This document shows, in pieces, positions 8,801-17,042 of a DNA stretch of 64,000 nt. The stretch's first letter is position 1. Each line of letters starts with the position of its first letter. The stretch comes from Rosistilla carotiformis (GTDB lineage Bacteria > Planctomycetota > Planctomycetia > Pirellulales > Pirellulaceae): positions 7,045,411-7,109,410 of the forward strand of contig NZ_CP036348.1 in the NCBI RefSeq assembly GCF_007753095.1, written 5' to 3'. The notes under the pieces are model-generated. The model was not told the DNA's origin. It saw only the letters and a program-made list of their open reading frames with translations, and made no database searches. Both the position numbers and the translations under genes were made by a program.

Positions 8801-9030
8801 TTGGCACCGTTCATCGTCGTTTCGATCGGAAACGTGATCAGCGTCTCGACCTCTTCGGGGGCAAGCCCCGGTGCTTCGGTCATGATCACGACTCGCGGTC
8901 GGTTCAGATCCGGAAACACATCGATCTGTGAATGCATCGCTTGCCAGGTTCCATAACCGACAAGAAACAATGCAGCGGCGATCACCAGCAACCGCTGGTG
9001 GAGCGCGAATCGGATGATTGCGTTTAACAT
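5803..9030 (-). CDS. RND efflux pump, CzcA/CusA heavy-metal family
   Basis: A 1075-residue inner-membrane proton-driven antiporter, the usual length for the HME-RND group. Hallmarks are an N-terminal helix followed by D-V-F-P-D-L-N-R-P-R-V and E-A-P-G-L-A-P-E-E-V-E, and a central helix (about 405-417) with L-V-D-D-A-I-V-D-V-E-N, containing the acidic residues of proton relay. The metal specificity cannot be assigned: the helix-4 motif differs from classical CzcA (V-D-G-A-V-V) and CusA (V-D-A-A-I-V). It lies 12 bases after the membrane-fusion gene. No outer-membrane channel gene is adjacent, which is unusual for a CBA-type system. Confidence 0.93.
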   Translation of the reverse strand: MLNAIIRFALHQRLLVIAAALFLVGYGTWQAMHSQIDVFPDLNRPRVVIMTEAPGLAPEEVETLITFPIETTMNGANGVQAVRSASGVGISVIYVEFDWGTDIYNDRQIVNERLQLVQERMPEGVKPTLAPISSIMGQILMLGMWSEDASTPPLELRTLGDWVVRQRLLTIPGVSQVFTMGGGRKQFQVLVDPDAMLRFGVALHEVKQAVQNSNENATGGYLDEQGPNELLVRALGRVQSIEDLQKVVVTMREGRPIALGQIATVVAGPQVRRGDSAAYLRDGEGEFSGGPAVILTINKQPGADTRRVTDDVLAAIDDLRPSLPEGLRIEPLYTQKSFIDRAIANVVEALRDGGFLVVIILFLFLMNVRTTFITLTAIPLSLVMTAIVFSFFGISINTMTLGGLAVAIGELVDDAIVDVENIFRRLKENRALANPKPPLLVVFRASVEIRNSIVFGTMIVILVFIPLFALSGMEGRLFAPLGIAYIVSILSSLLVSLTVTPVLSYWLLGKQKLTEQERDGLLLRGIKWIGDRVIRFSLRLPRLNLTVTAVLVALAGLFAYSLERDFLPPFNEGAVQLNVVLPPGTSLETSNQIAQRVEQRLQQIDDVQQFVRRTGRAELDEHAEGVNMSEFILELDPESPRPRESQLEEIREAMADIPGIVTAVEQPIAHLISHMLSGVKAQIGIKIYGDDLDTLRRKAEEMQSAIGTVAGVKDLMVEPQVTIPQLRIELDRDKLLVHGLTPAEVNEFIETAMNGQVVSEVLIGQRTFDLLIRLDEDYRENLQSLRRLTINLKDGGMLPLEAVAKIYESGGPNTINRENVRRRIVLQCNVADRGVVDVVQDIQQRVAPVVASLPPGYFVQYSGQFESQQSASRVIGALFAVSLVGVFLVLFTMFRSVNLSLQVMAALPMAFIGSVLALVVTGQTLTVAAMVGFISLAGIASRNGILLLNHYLHLVRHEGEDWTQEMIVRAGLERLAPVLMTALTSGIGLVPLVMAAGEPGKEILYPVATVILGGLISSTMLDFFVHPALFWLFGIDEARRVVEESGNELELTEESDDLNHESTTNHPPLTTPVAT

Positions 9031-9042
9031 GTGCGATGCCCT

Positions 9043-10569
9043 TTAGTGGTTGTGGCCTGCGTGCGGATCAACTCCGCCGCCAGCTTTGTTCTTCAGGGCC
9101 ATTTGCATCTGATGTGCACCACGCATCGCGACCACGTCGCCGGGGAACAGTGAGCCATCGTTGTCGATCACCGCTGAATATTGATCGCGGTATTTGACGT
9201 GGACGGGGATCCGATCGAAGTGGTTTCCGTTCTGCTGGAAGACGAAAAACTCCGCTCCTTCGCGAGCGACCGCTTCGACCGGCAAGACGATCTGTTGTGG
9301 CCATTCTTCGACCGGCACCCGCAACTGCAGACGCTGACCAGGAAGATATCGCCACTCGATATAGCGGTTGCCGTCGGCGCGTTGATCCTTCGTCACCTGA
9401 TTGGTCAACCGGACGTAGAAGTTCAACGTTCGCGAATCGGGATCGACGCGATTGTCTAAATAGACGATCCGCAGTCCCGCCACGATCTGCTTTTTGTCAT
9501 TGGGTTGGTCGAAGACGGCGTCGACAGTCCAATCGTTCTGCGACGCGCGACGCAGTTGATCGATGTCCTGTTCGAAGGCCAGACCTTCGATAAACAGTTC
9601 GTCGTATTCGGCCAGGATGCACAGCGTCTCGCCAGCACTGACCGACTGGCCCTTGTGGACCGCCAGTTCTTGCAGGATCAAAGGTCCAGCCACCGCGGGC
9701 AACCCGTCGGCCGGTTGCGCGGCTTGGCGATTGTGCGTGTACGCGGCAGCTTGGATTGGATTCATCGACAGCCGCAATTCCTCTTCGGGATGGTTGTCGA
9801 CCGAGGGAGCGTAGATCTGCAGCTCTCGCAACAAACGACGTTCGCTAGCGATCTGTTCGACTTGTTTATCCGACAGTCCGTGCAGTCGCAGCGATTCCCG
9901 TTGGGCGCTGAGCGCGGCTTCCAATTTGTCTTTCGCATACTCCCGTTCCAGCAACACCTTGCCCGCCACGGCGCCGCTGCGGGTGACGTCTTGCAGCCGA
10001 GCGATCTCACGCTTCTCGACATCCCATTCGCCAAGCGTCTGGACGAATTCGGTCTGAGCTTGCACAAGGTCTTCATGGGTCAAGCGGACCTGAAACAGTA
10101 GAGCTCCCGGCTCGATCGCTTCGCCTTGAACCGCGTGGACATGAGTGATCACGCCGGTCATCGGCGTGGCGACTTGGACGCGCGATCGCCCCGGTCGCTC
10201 GACGACCACGGCCGGAACGGTGATCGATTTGCGATACGTCTCCAATCGGATGGGTTGGATCGTTTCATCCGATAGTCCGATGTTGCGGATCGCTTGCGCC
10301 GAGAGCTCCAAGGAGGAGGCTTCGTCGTGACCGGCGTGCGCATGCCCCGAGTGATCGTGCCCGGCGTGCGGATCGGCGACGGCAGATTCGCCTCCATGCT
10401 CCGATTCGGGACCGCCCGACCGGAAGACCGCCACGGTTCGACCGACCCACGACTGCGTCGCGGGGAACCATCGCTGCCAGGTGAAACCTGCGACCAGGAC
10501 CACTAGCAACAGGCCGCCGAGCCAGGCCCACTGGGCGAGTTTTTTTGATTGGGGAATACGGAACTTCAT
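9043..10569 (-). CDS. RND membrane-fusion protein (CzcB/CusB type), His-rich
   Basis: A 508-residue periplasmic adaptor. It has one N-terminal membrane anchor (about 10-32), a His-rich stretch near residues 65-85 (H-A-G-H-D-H-S-G-H-A-H-A-G-H), HlyD-type lipoyl and coiled-coil segments, and a C-terminal D-P-H-A-G-H-N-H. The ATG at 10567-10569 was chosen because the longer frame adds 67 unrelated residues ahead of the anchor. It directly precedes the pump gene. The histidine clusters suggest it captures metal and hands it to the pump. Confidence 0.9.
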   Translation of the reverse strand: MKFRIPQSKKLAQWAWLGGLLLVVLVAGFTWQRWFPATQSWVGRTVAVFRSGGPESEHGGESAVADPHAGHDHSGHAHAGHDEASSLELSAQAIRNIGLSDETIQPIRLETYRKSITVPAVVVERPGRSRVQVATPMTGVITHVHAVQGEAIEPGALLFQVRLTHEDLVQAQTEFVQTLGEWDVEKREIARLQDVTRSGAVAGKVLLEREYAKDKLEAALSAQRESLRLHGLSDKQVEQIASERRLLRELQIYAPSVDNHPEEELRLSMNPIQAAAYTHNRQAAQPADGLPAVAGPLILQELAVHKGQSVSAGETLCILAEYDELFIEGLAFEQDIDQLRRASQNDWTVDAVFDQPNDKKQIVAGLRIVYLDNRVDPDSRTLNFYVRLTNQVTKDQRADGNRYIEWRYLPGQRLQLRVPVEEWPQQIVLPVEAVAREGAEFFVFQQNGNHFDRIPVHVKYRDQYSAVIDNDGSLFPGDVVAMRGAHQMQMALKNKAGGGVDPHAGHNH

Positions 10570-10874
10570 CGCAATGATTCCAACGAAACATCCAGCCGAA
10601 GAGCATTTACTTATCCCGAGACCGACTCGTCGCGTTGGCCGCGACATGCGCCGCGGTTCGTCGAAGTAACAGTCCAAGGATTGGTAGAGAGACAACACGC
10701 AAGCGTGGCGATTGATGAACGAGAAGTGAGATTGCGATCCGACCGTTTTTGCACGCGCAAGCGATACCACACATCAACCTTAGTGGAAGGTCATTGGCAT
10801 GATCGACAGCGGCACACAACAAAAGCGAGCGGAAGGAAATCCCATCGATCGGTTCACGATCGACGAGGTCCGCG
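10570..10874. other. Intergenic, nothing recognised
   Basis: About 300 bases between the His/Cys-rich small gene and the fusion-protein gene, both minus strand. No conserved gene or clear hairpin was recognised. The upstream extension of the fusion-protein frame into it looks non-coding. Confidence 0.5.
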
Positions 10875-11315
10875 TTATAGTCGCCAGACCTGCGTCAGCG
10901 TACGCAGTGGCAGATTGCCGAAGAAGAGATCCGGCGGATCGTTGTTATCGTAGCGGTTGATCAACGACGCTTGAGCCGAATGGGCAGCGGTGTAATCGAG
11001 CGCGGGAACCCAAGTGGTTACCGAGAACAACAGGCTGACATCGAGATTGCGAACGACCGAGATCAGACTGCAATCGATTTCATCGCAAGGAGGATGAGGA
11101 GCGTCTTGGCTCTGTTGATCGCTTTGGCCATCGTTGCATCGATTGCCAGCATCGTGGTGATGCCCATGGCAATGATCCATCGACTGAGAAACCGCCGAAA
11201 CCTCCTGCGACGCGCAAGCATGTTCGTGATGCACACAACACCCCAACAGTGCGTGAAGCACAATGGCGACCGTGGTCGATAGGGTGAGGATGTTCTGAAT
11301 CATGGCTAGCTTCAT
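10875..11315 (-). CDS. Small His/Cys-rich membrane-associated protein
   Basis: About 146 residues. A hydrophobic N-terminal segment (T-V-A-I-V-L-H-A-L-L-G) ends in C-C-V-H-H-E-H-A-C and is followed by M-D-H-C-H-G-H-H-H-D. The second half is a low-complexity region and a short tail. Starts are ambiguous: GTG at 11333, ATG at 11315 or ATG at 11303; the last has the best-spaced GAAG. It is the first gene of the metal block on the minus strand, so it may be a metal-binding or sensing factor for the RND genes. The family is not recognised beyond this composition. Confidence 0.55.
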   Translation of the reverse strand: MKLAMIQNILTLSTTVAIVLHALLGCCVHHEHACASQEVSAVSQSMDHCHGHHHDAGNRCNDGQSDQQSQDAPHPPCDEIDCSLISVVRNLDVSLLFSVTTWVPALDYTAAHSAQASLINRYDNNDPPDLFFGNLPLRTLTQVWRL

Positions 11316-11392
11316 CTGAAGTCGATTCGGCACTGAAGTCGGGTCGCCGACACACGTTAATTTGTATCGGTTATCAGGCGATTGGTCTACAT

Positions 11393-11416
11393 TACTTCTC
11401 GTTAAAACAAGAAGTA
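11393..11416. promoter_or_regulatory. Candidate operator upstream of the metal block
   Basis: A 7-bp inverted repeat, TACTTCT and AGAAGTA, with a 10-base AT-rich spacer, in an otherwise GC-rich context. It lies about 80-100 bases upstream of the first gene of the metal block. The size and symmetry fit a dimeric repressor or activator site. No regulator gene is visible nearby. Confidence 0.3.
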
Positions 11417-11482
11417 TCTAAACGGCGTAAACAACGTCGCGACAACAAATTGCCAGCATTTGCGACCGATCTGGTGTGCGAT

Positions 11483-12853
11483 CTATCCTTTCGCTGAATC
11501 GGCAGGCAGATTGTCCGAAGCGGCCGCCAGTGAATCCTCTTGCGTCGCTTCGATCAGTTTTGGTTGTCGCACGATCACCACGTGCTCGTCGCCGGTGATC
11601 AGTCGCGCACTTCGATTGAACGTGGCGTAATTCCAAGCCCACTGAAACAGGATCAGCACCCGGTTTTGAAATTGCACGATCAACAACAAGTGGACGAACA
11701 GCCACAATAGCCAAGCAAAAAATCCGCAAAACTGACGCTTGCCGATCTGTACCACCGCGGCAGCGCGACCGATCGTCGCCATCGTCCCTTTGTTGTGGTA
11801 CTTAAATGGTTCCGACTGGCCTGTCACAGCGACTCGTGCCGCGATCGCGTCGGCGACATAACCGCCCTGCTGCATCGCCACGGCGGCGAGCCCCGGCAGC
11901 GGCTTCCCTTCTTCATCCAAACACGTGGCGATATCCCCGACGGCAAAGATGTTTTTGTGCCCCGTCACGTTCAGAAACCCATCGACGGGGATGTGCCCCG
12001 CGCGATCGGTCTCTAAGCCACAAGCGGCGGCTAGTCGCTTGCCCAGCGGGTTCGCTTGCACGCCCGCTCCCCACAACACCGTCCGCGTCGGCACGATGGT
12101 TTCACAGCCCTCGGAGCTCATGCGGACATGATCGGCAGTGATCTCGTTGACTCGCGTATGCGTATGGACTTCGATATGGAACTGGCGGATTTTATCAGCC
12201 GCTCGCTGGCTCAACGCCTCGTCGTAATGATTCAACACATGCGGTGCCCCTTCGATGATCATGATCCGCGCGTCTTGAGGACGGATGTTGCGAAAGTCGC
12301 GGGCGAGCGTGTGTTCGGCGATTTCCGAAAGCGTCCCCGCCAATTCGACTCCCGTCGGGCCGCCACCGACAACAACGAACGTCATCAACGCTTTTCGAGC
12401 CTCCGGATCGGGCTCCCGCTCGGCAGCTTCAAACGCCAGGTAGATGCGGCGGCGAATTTCAGTCGCATCGCCAAGCGTCTTCAGTCCCGGCGCGAATTCG
12501 GCCCATTGGTCGTTCCCGAAGTAGCTGTGCGTCGCTCCGGCGGCCAACACCAGCGTGTCGTACGTGAGTTCACCATCGGCCAAGACCAAGCGGTTGTTGG
12601 CGACATCAAAATCAGTCACCTCCGCCAGCAGCACCTGGCAATTCGCTTGCTTCCGCAGAATCGCACGCAGCGGCGTGGCGATGTTCGCCGGCGACAAACC
12701 GCCCGTCGCCACTTGGTACAACAGCGGTTGAAACAGGTGGTAATTATGGCGGTCGACAAGCGTCACACGAACGTTTGACTTACGAAGCTGCTTGGCCGCT
12801 TGCAGGCCGCCGAAACCGCCGCCGACGATGACGACATGAGGTTGGGTGTTCAT
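11483..12853 (-). CDS. ndh: Type II NADH dehydrogenase (NDH-2)
   Basis: A 456-residue flavoprotein. It has an N-terminal FAD-binding Rossmann motif V-V-I-V-G-G-G-F-G-G-L, a second NADH-binding motif F-V-V-V-G-G-G-P-T-G-V-E-L-A-G, and the C-terminal F-A-V-G-D-I-A-T segment. Near the C-terminus a hydrophobic stretch (W-L-L-W-L-F-V-H-L-L-L) gives the membrane attachment typical of bacterial NDH-2. It transfers electrons from NADH to quinone without pumping protons. The ATG at 12851-12853 fits the family start; the longer frame adds 15 unlikely residues. The NhaD-type antiporter is immediately upstream on the same strand. Confidence 0.9.
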   Translation of the reverse strand: MNTQPHVVIVGGGFGGLQAAKQLRKSNVRVTLVDRHNYHLFQPLLYQVATGGLSPANIATPLRAILRKQANCQVLLAEVTDFDVANNRLVLADGELTYDTLVLAAGATHSYFGNDQWAEFAPGLKTLGDATEIRRRIYLAFEAAEREPDPEARKALMTFVVVGGGPTGVELAGTLSEIAEHTLARDFRNIRPQDARIMIIEGAPHVLNHYDEALSQRAADKIRQFHIEVHTHTRVNEITADHVRMSSEGCETIVPTRTVLWGAGVQANPLGKRLAAACGLETDRAGHIPVDGFLNVTGHKNIFAVGDIATCLDEEGKPLPGLAAVAMQQGGYVADAIAARVAVTGQSEPFKYHNKGTMATIGRAAAVVQIGKRQFCGFFAWLLWLFVHLLLIVQFQNRVLILFQWAWNYATFNRSARLITGDEHVVIVRQPKLIEATQEDSLAAASDNLPADSAKG

Positions 12854-12933
12854 CGCTTGAAAACTGCTGGGTCGATGGTTCAACAACGGCAACGCCAAAG
12901 ACGTTGATTATCCGAAACACAATCGCCCATAGG

Positions 12934-14280
12934 TTAGCTGATAAACGTTTGCATCGCGATAACCACTGCCGCGCCGGCCAAGTAACCGGCAACCGCCCAA
13001 GGGGCGATCCGTTTCAAGTACCACATAAAATCGACGTGCTCGATTCCCATCGCCGCCACCCCCGCAGCCGATCCGATGATCAAACAGCTGCCGCCGGTTC
13101 CCGCACAATAGGCCAGCAACATCCAAAACGGATGATTCATCGGCAGGTCGTACATCTCAATTCCCGCCGCGACCAACGGAACGTTGTCGACGACCGAAGA
13201 GACGAGCCCGATCACAACCGCCACCACGTCGCGATTGGGGAGGACCGAATCGAGCCACGCTGCGGCCGACGCCAGCGTACCGGTGGCTCCCAAGGCACCA
13301 ACGGCCAACAAAATCCCGAGAAAGAACAAGATGCTCGACATGTCGACTCTTCGCAGCGCGGGCAGCACCCCCGTACTCGATCGCGTCTGTTCATCCAACG
13401 TATGCCCGACCAATTCCGAGACAACCCACAACACCGACAGACTCAACATCATGCCCATGTAAGGAGGCAGATGCGTGATCGTTTTGAAGATCGGAACGCC
13501 GATCAGCCCCATCACGCCCAGGATTAGAAACAGCCACTGGTGCCAGGGGCGAATGTCTTTATCGACGTGTGATTCGTCGACCTCCGGCGGTTGAAACTTG
13601 CCAGGCATCGAACGCGTCAACCCGATCAGGGGAACGATCAAACAGACCAGCGATCCGACGAACAGTTCGCGCATCACTTCGACGGTCCCCAGCTTGTGCT
13701 TGATCCACAACATCGTCGTCGTCACGTCGCCGATCACCGTCCAAGCACCGCCCGCATTGGCGGCGATCACAACCAAGCCGACGAACCGCAACCGGTCCTC
13801 CCGGTCGCCGATCAGTTTCCGCAACAGCGAGACCATCACGATCGTGGTCGTCAGATTGTCGAGGATCGCCGAGAGGACAAACGTCAGCAGACCAACCGTC
13901 CACAGCAGCGTCCGCTTGTCGCGAGTTCGGATGCGATCGGTGATCAACGCAAACCCTTCGTGCGAATCGACAAGCTCGACGATCGTCATCGCTCCCATCA
14001 GAAAGAAGAGGATGCTGGCGATCTCGCCGGTCTGGATCAGGTGCTGGGCATCGATCGCATAGTGCAGCCGCACATTCTCCACCTGTTCGGCGATCGCTTC
14101 CTGGCGAAACCAATCGGGAATCGCATCGCGAGGCAACAAGTCGTTGACCTCAACCGTATAGATCGACCAGCAAGCAACGCCGATGAACAGCGCGGTGGCG
14201 GCTTTGTTGATCTTCAATTTGTGCTCGAACGCGATCGCTAAATAGCCAAGGACAAAAATGCAAAGAATGAGGGTAAGCAT
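12934..14280 (-). CDS. nhaD: NhaD-family Na+/H+ antiporter
   Basis: A 448-residue polytopic membrane protein with a dozen or so hydrophobic segments. The segment D-N-L-T-T-T-I-V-M-V-S-L-L and the later V-S-S-V-V-D-N-V-P-L-V-A are typical of the ion transporter superfamily NhaD/ArsB branch. It would exchange Na+ (or Li+) for protons at the inner membrane, fitting a marine lifestyle. The start at 14280 matches the family N-terminus; a longer frame begins at 14313. No clear ribosome site is visible for either. It is 80 bases upstream of NDH-2 and probably co-transcribed. Confidence 0.85.
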   Translation of the reverse strand: MLTLILCIFVLGYLAIAFEHKLKINKAATALFIGVACWSIYTVEVNDLLPRDAIPDWFRQEAIAEQVENVRLHYAIDAQHLIQTGEIASILFFLMGAMTIVELVDSHEGFALITDRIRTRDKRTLLWTVGLLTFVLSAILDNLTTTIVMVSLLRKLIGDREDRLRFVGLVVIAANAGGAWTVIGDVTTTMLWIKHKLGTVEVMRELFVGSLVCLIVPLIGLTRSMPGKFQPPEVDESHVDKDIRPWHQWLFLILGVMGLIGVPIFKTITHLPPYMGMMLSLSVLWVVSELVGHTLDEQTRSSTGVLPALRRVDMSSILFFLGILLAVGALGATGTLASAAAWLDSVLPNRDVVAVVIGLVSSVVDNVPLVAAGIEMYDLPMNHPFWMLLAYCAGTGGSCLIIGSAAGVAAMGIEHVDFMWYLKRIAPWAVAGYLAGAAVVIAMQTFIS

Positions 14281-14948
14281 AGGTGGTGGTTGTGGGTGGA
14301 TATCGATCGACATTCGAGCCTGTAGAACCTACGGCAATCAAATGACCATGGGTTTCGAGGCATCACACTGGAAACCTCTTTTCTTTTCCGCTTTGCGCAA
14401 GCCCCGATGCCAAACGCAACGGAATGCTTCCACGGGAAGAAATCGGCTGCGAACAGGACGCCATCGCGATAACTCGGACTGACGCGTAAATCTCCGACAG
14501 CTCCTCCAACAAGCACTCCCCGAATGGGAGAATCTCGCCGACACCGACGCCGACCTCACGCTCCAACGGAGCAATATCGAGGGGGCGTGACACGCAGCAA
14601 TGAATTGGTTCGCAGCCGTTCGAGCGTTACGTCGCGTCAGTGACGACGCCGTCTATAAAGCACGAAACGTGCCAAGTGCTTTTGATATGAGCAGGTCCCG
14701 CGAGATTGTCAATTCCAGTGGAAGCTCGCATCGCTGCTGAAAACAATCTGGCCGCCGCGATCAGCAAATGCGCGCCCCGAGCGCGGAGAGAGAATCGATA
14801 CGAAGCGTCGTTGGAAGGCATCCTCGGTGTCGTGTCTCTCTTCGGCGCATAGGATTTGCAATCGCGAAGTATCGAAGTGGACGGCCTCGGACGGCAACTT
14901 GCCCAGGGCGGACTTGTCATTTTGAGTCAAAACGCATACCAATGGTTT
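14281..14948. other. Intergenic region between divergent genes
   Basis: About 670 bases between the minus-strand antiporter gene and the plus-strand ABC exporter. Several open frames cross it, but none has recognisable family features. It presumably contains the promoters for both directions. No repeat of the kinds seen elsewhere was found. Confidence 0.45.
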
Positions 14949-16904
14949 ATGCATCCAGAATCTTCCCGTCAGCGTTTCGACCAGTACCGCCAAGAATTTC
15001 GAGAAAAACGAAGCTCCGGTGGCAACCCTCACTCGGCGAGTCCAAGCCCTCACGGCGGTCGCGGCACCAACCGCCAGCGTTCCTTTTACCAGCTGTTCAC
15101 CGAATTCTGGGGACTGCTGGGGCAATATCGTGGGCGGGTGATCCTGGGGCTGGCGACGTTATCGGTGGCCACGCTGCTGCGTCTGGTTCCGCCCGCGGCG
15201 ACCAAACTGGCGATCGATTGCGTGCTGACCGATCCGGCCAAACCATTGCCCGGTTTCCTACAAGGGTTCGCCTGGCCCGAGGAGAAGATGTCGCTGCTGG
15301 TAGCGATCGCGTTAGGAGCCGCATTTTTTACAGCGTGCGCCACGGTGATCCAATTGTGGGGCCGCTGGCTGGCGACGAAGACCGTCAATCAGGTTCAAAT
15401 CTCGATCCGTCGCAAGGTCTTCGATCACGCGATCCGATTGCCGTTGACCCGAGTCTACAAACTGAAGAGCGGCGGGGCGGCGAGCCTGATCCGCGAGGAT
15501 GCTGGCGGGATCGCCGATCTGATCTTCAGCATGCTGTACAACCCGTGGCGTGCGATCATCCAGTTCGTGGGCAGCTTGATCATCTTGATGTTGGTCGACT
15601 GGAAACTGATGCTCGGCGGGCTGCTGCTGTTGCCCGGCGTCTACATCACCCATCGCACATGGATCAACCGGATCCGGCCGATGTTCAAAGACATCCGCAA
15701 GCAGCGACAGCACATCGACGCCGGGGCGACCGAAACGTTTGGCGGGATCCGCATCGTCCGCACCTTCGCTCGCGCCCGCAGCGAATCGAACCGCTTCGTC
15801 CGCGAGGGGACGATGCTGGTTCGGCAACAATTGTTCACATGGTGGTGGAGCCGCGCGATCGAGATCATTTGGGAGGTCGTCATTCCGCTGGCGTCGACGG
15901 GGCTGCTGCTGTACGGCGGTTCGCAGATCATCAACGGCGAACTAACGCTCGGCGACCTGATGATGTTCCTGGTCTATCTGACGATGCTGTTGGACCCGAT
16001 CGCCGCGCTAGCCGGCAGCGCGGTTACGTTCCAGAACAACCTGGCGGGGCTGGATCGCGTGCTGGATGTTCTGGAAAGCCCTCGCGAACTGCCGACCAAT
16101 CCGACGGCGGTCAGTCTGCGAAAAGAGGAGGTTGCAGGTGCGATCACGCTCGAAAACGTCGGCTTCCGCTATCCCGATACCGAATCGATGGTCTTGCAGG
16201 ACGTTTGCCTGGAGATCCAACCTGGGCAAACGGTCGCATTGGTCGGACGCAGTGGCGCCGGGAAGACGACGCTGACGAATCTGATCGCCCGGTTTTACGA
16301 TCCCGTTTCCGGTGCGATCCGTTTGGATGGCCGCGATCTGCGCGACATTCGCTTGGAGAGCTTCCGCAAGCTGTTGGGGATCGTCGAACAAGATGTCTTT
16401 CTGTTCGACGGGACGATTCGCGACAACATCGGTTACGCCCGACGCGATGCCTCGCTGGCCGAAGTGCAAGCGGCGGCGCAGGCGGCTGCGGCGGCGGAGT
16501 TTATCGAAAAGCTGCCCGAAGGCTACGAGAGCTGGATCGGCGAACGGGGCGTCAAGCTGAGCGGAGGGCAGCGACAACGGCTGGCGATCGCTCGAGCGAT
16601 CCTCGCCGATCCGAAGATCTTGATCCTGGACGAAGCGACCAGCAATCTGGACAGCGAAAGCGAACGACTGATTCAGGACAGTCTCGGCTATCTGCTGCAG
16701 AACCGGACCTCGATCGTGATCGCTCACCGCTTGAGTACGATCATTCACGCCGACAAGATCGTCGTGATGGAAGAGGGACGCGTGGTGCAAGTCGGCACGC
16801 ACCAAGAACTGATGTCGCAAAACGGTCGCTACCAAGAAATGGTCCATCTACAGATGCAACCGATGCCGCACGCCAATGGCTCTGCGACGAGCACCCCTCT
16901 TTGA
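14949..16904 (+). CDS. MsbA-type ABC exporter (fused permease and ATPase)
   Basis: A 651-residue half-transporter: six predicted helices in the first 350 or so residues, then an ATPase domain. The ATPase shows Walker A G-R-S-G-A-G-K-T-T (about 434), the signature L-S-G-G-Q-R-Q-R-L-A-I-A-R (about 537), Walker B I-L-I-L-D-E-A-T (about 558) and the switch A-H-R-L-S-T. Homodimers of this type flip lipids or export peptides and drugs. The ATG at 14949 was chosen as the nearest start ahead of the family-like region; the longer frame adds 31 residues. The gene downstream, convergent, encodes an RTX protein, but no HlyD partner is present, so a type I secretion role is only a possibility. Confidence 0.9.
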   Translation: MHPESSRQRFDQYRQEFREKRSSGGNPHSASPSPHGGRGTNRQRSFYQLFTEFWGLLGQYRGRVILGLATLSVATLLRLVPPAATKLAIDCVLTDPAKPLPGFLQGFAWPEEKMSLLVAIALGAAFFTACATVIQLWGRWLATKTVNQVQISIRRKVFDHAIRLPLTRVYKLKSGGAASLIREDAGGIADLIFSMLYNPWRAIIQFVGSLIILMLVDWKLMLGGLLLLPGVYITHRTWINRIRPMFKDIRKQRQHIDAGATETFGGIRIVRTFARARSESNRFVREGTMLVRQQLFTWWWSRAIEIIWEVVIPLASTGLLLYGGSQIINGELTLGDLMMFLVYLTMLLDPIAALAGSAVTFQNNLAGLDRVLDVLESPRELPTNPTAVSLRKEEVAGAITLENVGFRYPDTESMVLQDVCLEIQPGQTVALVGRSGAGKTTLTNLIARFYDPVSGAIRLDGRDLRDIRLESFRKLLGIVEQDVFLFDGTIRDNIGYARRDASLAEVQAAAQAAAAAEFIEKLPEGYESWIGERGVKLSGGQRQRLAIARAILADPKILILDEATSNLDSESERLIQDSLGYLLQNRTSIVIAHRLSTIIHADKIVVMEEGRVVQVGTHQELMSQNGRYQEMVHLQMQPMPHANGSATSTPL

Positions 16905-17042
16905 TCGAGTCCCTGATCCGCTATAGAGCAGTCGTTCCGTGACCGCTCCTATTCGTTCATCGATTCCGCTGCACCGCCGCGGTTTGCTGTGTGCAAAACG
17001 CGACGTGCCTAGGTGAATTAGCTCGCTCTGGCGAGCGAAGGT

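Noticed and set aside
14363-14593. Short minus-strand open frame in the antiporter upstream region
   Set aside because: Looks faintly protein-like but has no family, no clear ribosome site and no supporting context.
14709-15125. Minus-strand open frame of 138 codons before the ABC exporter
   Set aside because: It overlaps the well-supported exporter start region and shows no recognisable domain.
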